DNA from: Bacteroidaceae bacterium
Lineage (GTDB): Bacteria > Bacteroidota > Bacteroidia > Bacteroidales > Bacteroidaceae
Direction: 5' to 3'
Assembly (NCBI GenBank): GCA_016302435.1
Contig: JAEDNQ010000027.1
Span: 1 to 17,345, forward strand
DNA length: 17,345 nucleotides
Shown: in pieces, positions 13,198-17,345 of the stretch
Position numbering within the stretch: position 1 is the stretch's first letter
How the letters are laid out: each line of letters opens with the position of its first letter
Notes under the pieces: generated by a model
Told to the model about the DNA's origin: nothing
Database searches by the model: none
The model's input: only the letters and a program-made list of their open reading frames with translations
Position numbers and translations under genes: made by a program

Positions 13198-16100
13198 TTA
13201 TCGGATTGATACACCTGAAGACATTGTCTTAACGCCGTTCTTGTAGATAACTACACGACCGTTCTCAACAACCTTGCGGTTTGCCTTTGCACCGGCTGCA
13301 ACACCGTTGATGCCATCAGGCTTTGTCACTGTGAGCTTCACGTCATCGAAGTAGATACGGTTAGACTGTCCAGCCACCTCTGAGAGGTTGAACGCGATAG
13401 TCTTCATGCCAGTTGGCCAAGAAGCGTCGATAGTGACAGTGCCAGCGAATGCAGTCCATTCTGTAGTGAAGTTGACATCACCTACAGCCTGCCAGTGTGC
13501 ATACTCACCTGGATTCTTGTGGAGCTGAGTACCTGAAGTCTGAGCTCTGTCAGCGCGTACCTTCATTTCGAGAGAGACAACGTCACCAGCAGCGAACTCC
13601 ACATCGCTCACGATGAACAGCTGTGCTTCCCAAGTTTCCGCAGCATTGTCGTTAGTGATGACCTCAATGCATCCATTCTCTGCATTTGTTGGGTCAGCAA
13701 CGAAACGAGCAGTAGCTACGTCTATGCGATTGCCGTCAATGTACTCGTTAACCTTGAACTTGTCTGCAATATACCATGCGTCTGGCTCAATTGGTTCTGG
13801 CTCCTCAGGTTTAGCATTTGTAGTGAATGTAGCTGTGAGCTCACCTGCCTCGAACTTCTGCTCGAACACGACTTTTGATTCGCCTGTTTCAAGATCGAAG
13901 TATGATACAGAAAGAGAGTTGATAGCGATAGTGTATTCAGTGCCGTATTCAAGACCTGCGATATAGATGTTACGAGCGTCCTTATCGACATCGAAGTCTG
14001 TTTCGCCATTGATTGGTTCCTTACCCTCTGCTGTCACTGTGTAAGAGATAGAACCAGCAGGCATAGTGAGTGACTCGTCAACAGTTGCTGTATAGCCGAA
14101 TACTACAGGGAATGTGCCATCTTCGTCGATAACAGCGTCCTCTGCAACAGTAAGCGTCATGTTCTCAACCTTTGCGAGCTCTGGCTCAACTGGCGCTTTC
14201 TCCTCGCGTCCAATCTTGACAGAAGTGACTGTTGTATTTGCCCAGTTAGCACCCTTGATGCAGTGGAGGTGAGCGAAACCGAAGTTTGCTACTATCTTCT
14301 TCACGTCGACAGTGTATGTCTTTGAACCGTCGCCATTATCAACCTCTGTCCAGTACTCCGCAGCATCGCGTGGAAGTTCAACATTGACAGTACCATTGTC
14401 TTCTACTCGGTTGAAGAGCATACGTGGAGTACCGTCTGTAGCAGTGACAACCATATTTACAGCGTCGCTAAGATCAACATAGTTAAGGTAATGAACGTTT
14501 CCATCACCAAATGGAAGGCCTGTTGATTCGTTGAGCACAAGCGTAGTTGGGCACTGATTTACCTTCTCACCTGTAGCGTCAGCTGCTGACCATGTGTAAT
14601 AATCTTCAACAGCGAGGTCTGTGTATACAAGCACTGGAGCTGGAGCGACGTATTCGGAGATAGTCCATGCAATGAAGCCGTCAGTGGTTTTCTTGTTTCC
14701 GTAGCATGTAGAGCCAGCAGCGAAACCATCTTTTGTATTTGTTCCGAGGGAACCGTTCTTACCATTAATGGTATATGTGCCATCAGCAAGAGCAGTGATT
14801 GTCCATGCTTCACCCTCTTCTGCGGTTGCGCCGAGACTCCATGAGTTAGCACCTGTGTAGTATATACTTTCAGTGCCATTAGAAAGAGCGAATTTACCAC
14901 CTTCCTTAGCAACAAATGTGATAGGAGTACCTACTTCCTCAATAGAAATCTTACCCTCTACAATGCTGAGTTGGAATGGAGAAGCCTCATCAGATGTCTT
15001 GAGTGAAAGTGTGTACTGCTTGTCCGCTGCAGGAACATTTACAGGAGTTTCTTTGTAAGTCTTAGTAGCGGCAGCAAGAGCTGCGATAGCTGCTGCAACT
15101 TCTTCGTTTGTAGCTTCTGCGTTGTCGCTTACAGCCTTTGCTGCTTCAACAGCGGCAGAGAATGTGCTGAATGCCTCCTCTGGAATGAGGAAGAGTCCGT
15201 CACCTACACCAGCCTTTGCATCAACGATAGCCTGTGCAGCGGTAATGTCAGCTGCGAGTGTCTGCTTAGCGATGGCTACATTGTCAGAAGTAGCGAGGAG
15301 AACAGGCACACATACACTCATCCACTGATATTGAGCTGTAGCCTCACCTCCGACTGTAAGAGTGACTGATTCACCTTCTTCTGCTGTTACTTCAAATGCG
15401 ATATAGCGGTATTCCCATCCACGACCAGCATTTTCGAAAGCGTATGTTGCTGATGGGTCGAAAGTAGCTGTACCGTCAGTGGCAATACCATAGCCTTTGT
15501 CACCCTTTGCAGGGAAGATCTGAGTCTGGTCGTCTACCTTAATATAAGATGTGCATACAGTGCCTGCAGAGTTACGACCGGCAGCGTAGATAACATACTT
15601 ACCCTTTGGAAGGTTGACAGTTGTAGTCTTGCTATTTGTCCAGCTTGATTGTCCGTACTGATCTTTAGCCTGCTCATAATAAGTAGATGTGCTTGTTCCA
15701 TCCCAGTGCTGTCCCTTGTTTGAAGCCATGCCTCCTTCCCATGCATCGAATGCAGGAATGAGAGAGCCAGCGTTCAATGGGTATGCAGCGAGAACAGATT
15801 TGTACTCAGCCTCCTTGACAGCCTCAATAGCTGCAGAAACCTCAGAAGCAGCGAAAGTCTTGCCTTCCCATGCTGACACGTCTACACCAAGAAGCTTAGC
15901 ATTGGCTATCTCGGTTGTGAGTGGTGCAAGGTCTTCATCTGAAGCTACTGGACCAAGGTAAGTGAGTTGGAAGTTGTCTTCACAAATCCAGTTGCCAGAG
16001 CAGCCGATAAGCTTAGTACCAATGACAATCTTTCCATCAGTAACCACTGTTGACACTGTAACAGTCTCACCATGAGCTGCTACAGCAGTCTTGTCATCAT

Positions 16101-17301
16101 TAGCCACGAGGTAGAAGCCTGTGCCTGGAACGCTGTTGTTGCCCTGCTCCATGTTGTGCATCTCTGCTGTGAGAGTATACTTACCATTTGGCATGTCTGT
16201 TAGAGTCTGGAGGAGTGAACCGTCAGAGAGTTTGCCTGGAGCAGGAGTCCATCTTTCCACGAACTTATCGCCTGTTCTCTGAGCAAAGTTGTAGTTCAAA
16301 GCAATGGCACCACCATCAGTTGAAGTCCATCCTTCAAGTGTACCAAGCTCAAAGCTTGGGTTAACAATAGCGCCAGTCATGTTAGCACCTGCTGTTGTCT
16401 GAGCTTTTGCTGCAAGAATGTAAGCAGCACGGAGTTCTGCTATGTTTGCATACTCCTTGTTTTCATACTTAGCAAGAACATCTGCTGCAACTGCAGCACC
16501 AGCTTTGTCAAGATTAGCGTATTCTGCGTTAACAGCCTGACAAGCGTTGACGACATCAATAGCAGCGTTTACAGCGTCGGCAAATGCATTAAGATCTGCG
16601 CTTGAGTCGAAAGCTGCTTTTGCTGTCTCAAGAGCTTTGATAGTCTCAGTAGTACGAGCAGCGGCTATAGCCTGTTCATATGCAGCCTCAACTTCTTCCG
16701 GAACATAGCTGGCATGATATGCTGTGTATGCTTTCCAGTATACTACAGATGTGGAAGGACGGGCATCTGTTGCGTCATAGCCAAGATAGATGTCGCGACC
16801 AACATTGTGGAAAGAGAAACCTTGTCCTTCTACGTATTCAACGTCCCAAACGGCAAGATTTGGACCGTCCTGGCCATGTTGGTCATTCATTCCTGCAAGG
16901 CCGAAGATGACATCGTTCACACCTGCAGGTTGCGTATTGAGATAAGCCTTTCCGCCTGCCCAGCCTGGTGTGGCACGCTCATCACCGTTAAGGTTGAATA
17001 CTTGGAAGATCAAATGTCCATCATAATCAATTGCGCTAAGAAATGCGCCATTGTTAGATGTCAGACCGTTAACAAGGTCCGTCATCTTGAAGTCCCAAGA
17101 AGTTTCTCCACCTACTCCAGGAATATAAAGCATCTTTCCATCTGCATTTTGCAGGATGACTTTCTTAGACTTTAATTCCTCGAGCGATGTTACTTCGTTA
17201 TCAAGACCTGTGGACTTGACAACCTTGTCGATGGCACTTGCGCTAAGGCAAACAAGCATTGCTGCAATCACCATCAGACCTTTTAGTAGCATTTTTCTCA
17301 T
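13198..17301 (-). CDS. Large secreted multidomain protein with carbohydrate-binding-like and helical spacer domains
   Basis: I recognise no named family for this 1367-residue protein. A signal peptide ends at SASA (about 23). Residues 30-195 look like a beta-trefoil (ricin/fascin-like) domain. Three Ala-rich helical FIVAR-like segments lie near 205-300, 462-507 and 673-753. Between them are two jelly-roll, carbohydrate-binding-like domains (about 306-455, starting NPSFELGTLEGW, and about 515-668). A second trefoil-like domain (756-888), an unassigned beta domain (891-1029), an Fn3/Ig-like domain (1044-1163) and a final carbohydrate-binding-like domain (about 1171-1324, YFDDVKLTV) follow. The tail (INGV, then NGRVVIYKNGVK) resembles short Prevotella C-terminal tails. 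No catalytic motif is evident. Base composition looks less GC rich than in the SusCD operon. It may be a surface adhesin or glycan-binding protein. Domain borders are approximate. Confidence 0.85.
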   Translation of the reverse strand: MRKMLLKGLMVIAAMLVCLSASAIDKVVKSTGLDNEVTSLEELKSKKVILQNADGKMLYIPGVGGETSWDFKMTDLVNGLTSNNGAFLSAIDYDGHLIFQVFNLNGDERATPGWAGGKAYLNTQPAGVNDVIFGLAGMNDQHGQDGPNLAVWDVEYVEGQGFSFHNVGRDIYLGYDATDARPSTSVVYWKAYTAYHASYVPEEVEAAYEQAIAAARTTETIKALETAKAAFDSSADLNAFADAVNAAIDVVNACQAVNAEYANLDKAGAAVAADVLAKYENKEYANIAELRAAYILAAKAQTTAGANMTGAIVNPSFELGTLEGWTSTDGGAIALNYNFAQRTGDKFVERWTPAPGKLSDGSLLQTLTDMPNGKYTLTAEMHNMEQGNNSVPGTGFYLVANDDKTAVAAHGETVTVSTVVTDGKIVIGTKLIGCSGNWICEDNFQLTYLGPVASDEDLAPLTTEIANAKLLGVDVSAWEGKTFAASEVSAAIEAVKEAEYKSVLAAYPLNAGSLIPAFDAWEGGMASNKGQHWDGTSTSTYYEQAKDQYGQSSWTNSKTTTVNLPKGKYVIYAAGRNSAGTVCTSYIKVDDQTQIFPAKGDKGYGIATDGTATFDPSATYAFENAGRGWEYRYIAFEVTAEEGESVTLTVGGEATAQYQWMSVCVPVLLATSDNVAIAKQTLAADITAAQAIVDAKAGVGDGLFLIPEEAFSTFSAAVEAAKAVSDNAEATNEEVAAAIAALAAATKTYKETPVNVPAADKQYTLSLKTSDEASPFQLSIVEGKISIEEVGTPITFVAKEGGKFALSNGTESIYYTGANSWSLGATAEEGEAWTITALADGTYTINGKNGSLGTNTKDGFAAGSTCYGNKKTTDGFIAWTISEYVAPAPVLVYTDLAVEDYYTWSAADATGEKVNQCPTTLVLNESTGLPFGDGNVHYLNYVDLSDAVNMVVTATDGTPRMLFNRVEDNGTVNVELPRDAAEYWTEVDNGDGSKTYTVDVKKIVANFGFAHLHCIKGANWANTTVTSVKIGREEKAPVEPELAKVENMTLTVAEDAVIDEDGTFPVVFGYTATVDESLTMPAGSISYTVTAEGKEPINGETDFDVDKDARNIYIAGLEYGTEYTIAINSLSVSYFDLETGESKVVFEQKFEAGELTATFTTNAKPEEPEPIEPDAWYIADKFKVNEYIDGNRIDVATARFVADPTNAENGCIEVITNDNAAETWEAQLFIVSDVEFAAGDVVSLEMKVRADRAQTSGTQLHKNPGEYAHWQAVGDVNFTTEWTAFAGTVTIDASWPTGMKTIAFNLSEVAGQSNRIYFDDVKLTVTKPDGINGVAAGAKANRKVVENGRVVIYKNGVKTMSSGVSIR

Positions 17302-17345
17302 AAGTAAGATGATTTTAAGTGAATAAATAAAAGATTAATTAATAG

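Overview
The window looks like chromosomal DNA from a Prevotella-like member of the Bacteroidales. The evidence is a SusC/SusD pair, a DUF5117-type zinc metalloprotease, a C10 (streptopain-like) cysteine protease, Bacteroidetes-type promoters (TTG, about 19-22 bp, TAnnTTTG) without Shine-Dalgarno sequences, and secreted proteins ending in short Gly/Lys-rich tails common in Prevotella. The genus is an inference. All genes I accept lie on the minus strand, so transcription runs from high to low coordinates. I saw no tRNA, rRNA, CRISPR array or transposase gene.

Right side (13198-17301): a 1367-residue secreted multidomain surface protein of unknown function, ending at a strong intrinsic terminator (13144-13174). 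Next is a small cassette with its own well-formed promoter (12915-12944): a DUF3791-like protein, a 31-codon reading frame that looks like the collapsed remnant of a DUF3990-type (ADP-ribosyltransferase-like) gene, and a 78-residue partner protein. The three reading frames overlap end to end.

Centre (2396-12047): a probable operon reading metalloprotease, SusC, SusD, beta-propeller protein, C10 protease, closed by a hairpin pair (2331-2387). It contains two secreted proteases, one outer-membrane import pair and no recognisable glycoside hydrolase. I read it as a protein/peptide-utilisation locus rather than a glycan locus. The proteases would cut protein outside the inner membrane, and SusD (lid lipoprotein) and SusC (TonB-dependent channel) would import the peptides. 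Its junctions carry three different repeats: an 18-bp tandem array (9362-9520), a 38/40-bp direct repeat (6173-6250) and a 14-bp AT-rich repeat (4655-4687). The C10 protease has no propeptide and is translationally coupled to the propeller gene.

Left side (1-2161): etfB and etfA (electron-transfer flavoprotein), followed by the first 11 codons of what looks like their partner acyl-CoA dehydrogenase, cut by the window edge. Between etfA and that gene lies a 199-bp non-coding palindromic element with perfect 22-bp terminal inverted repeats and TTAA at both ends. It resembles a MITE inserted inside the operon.
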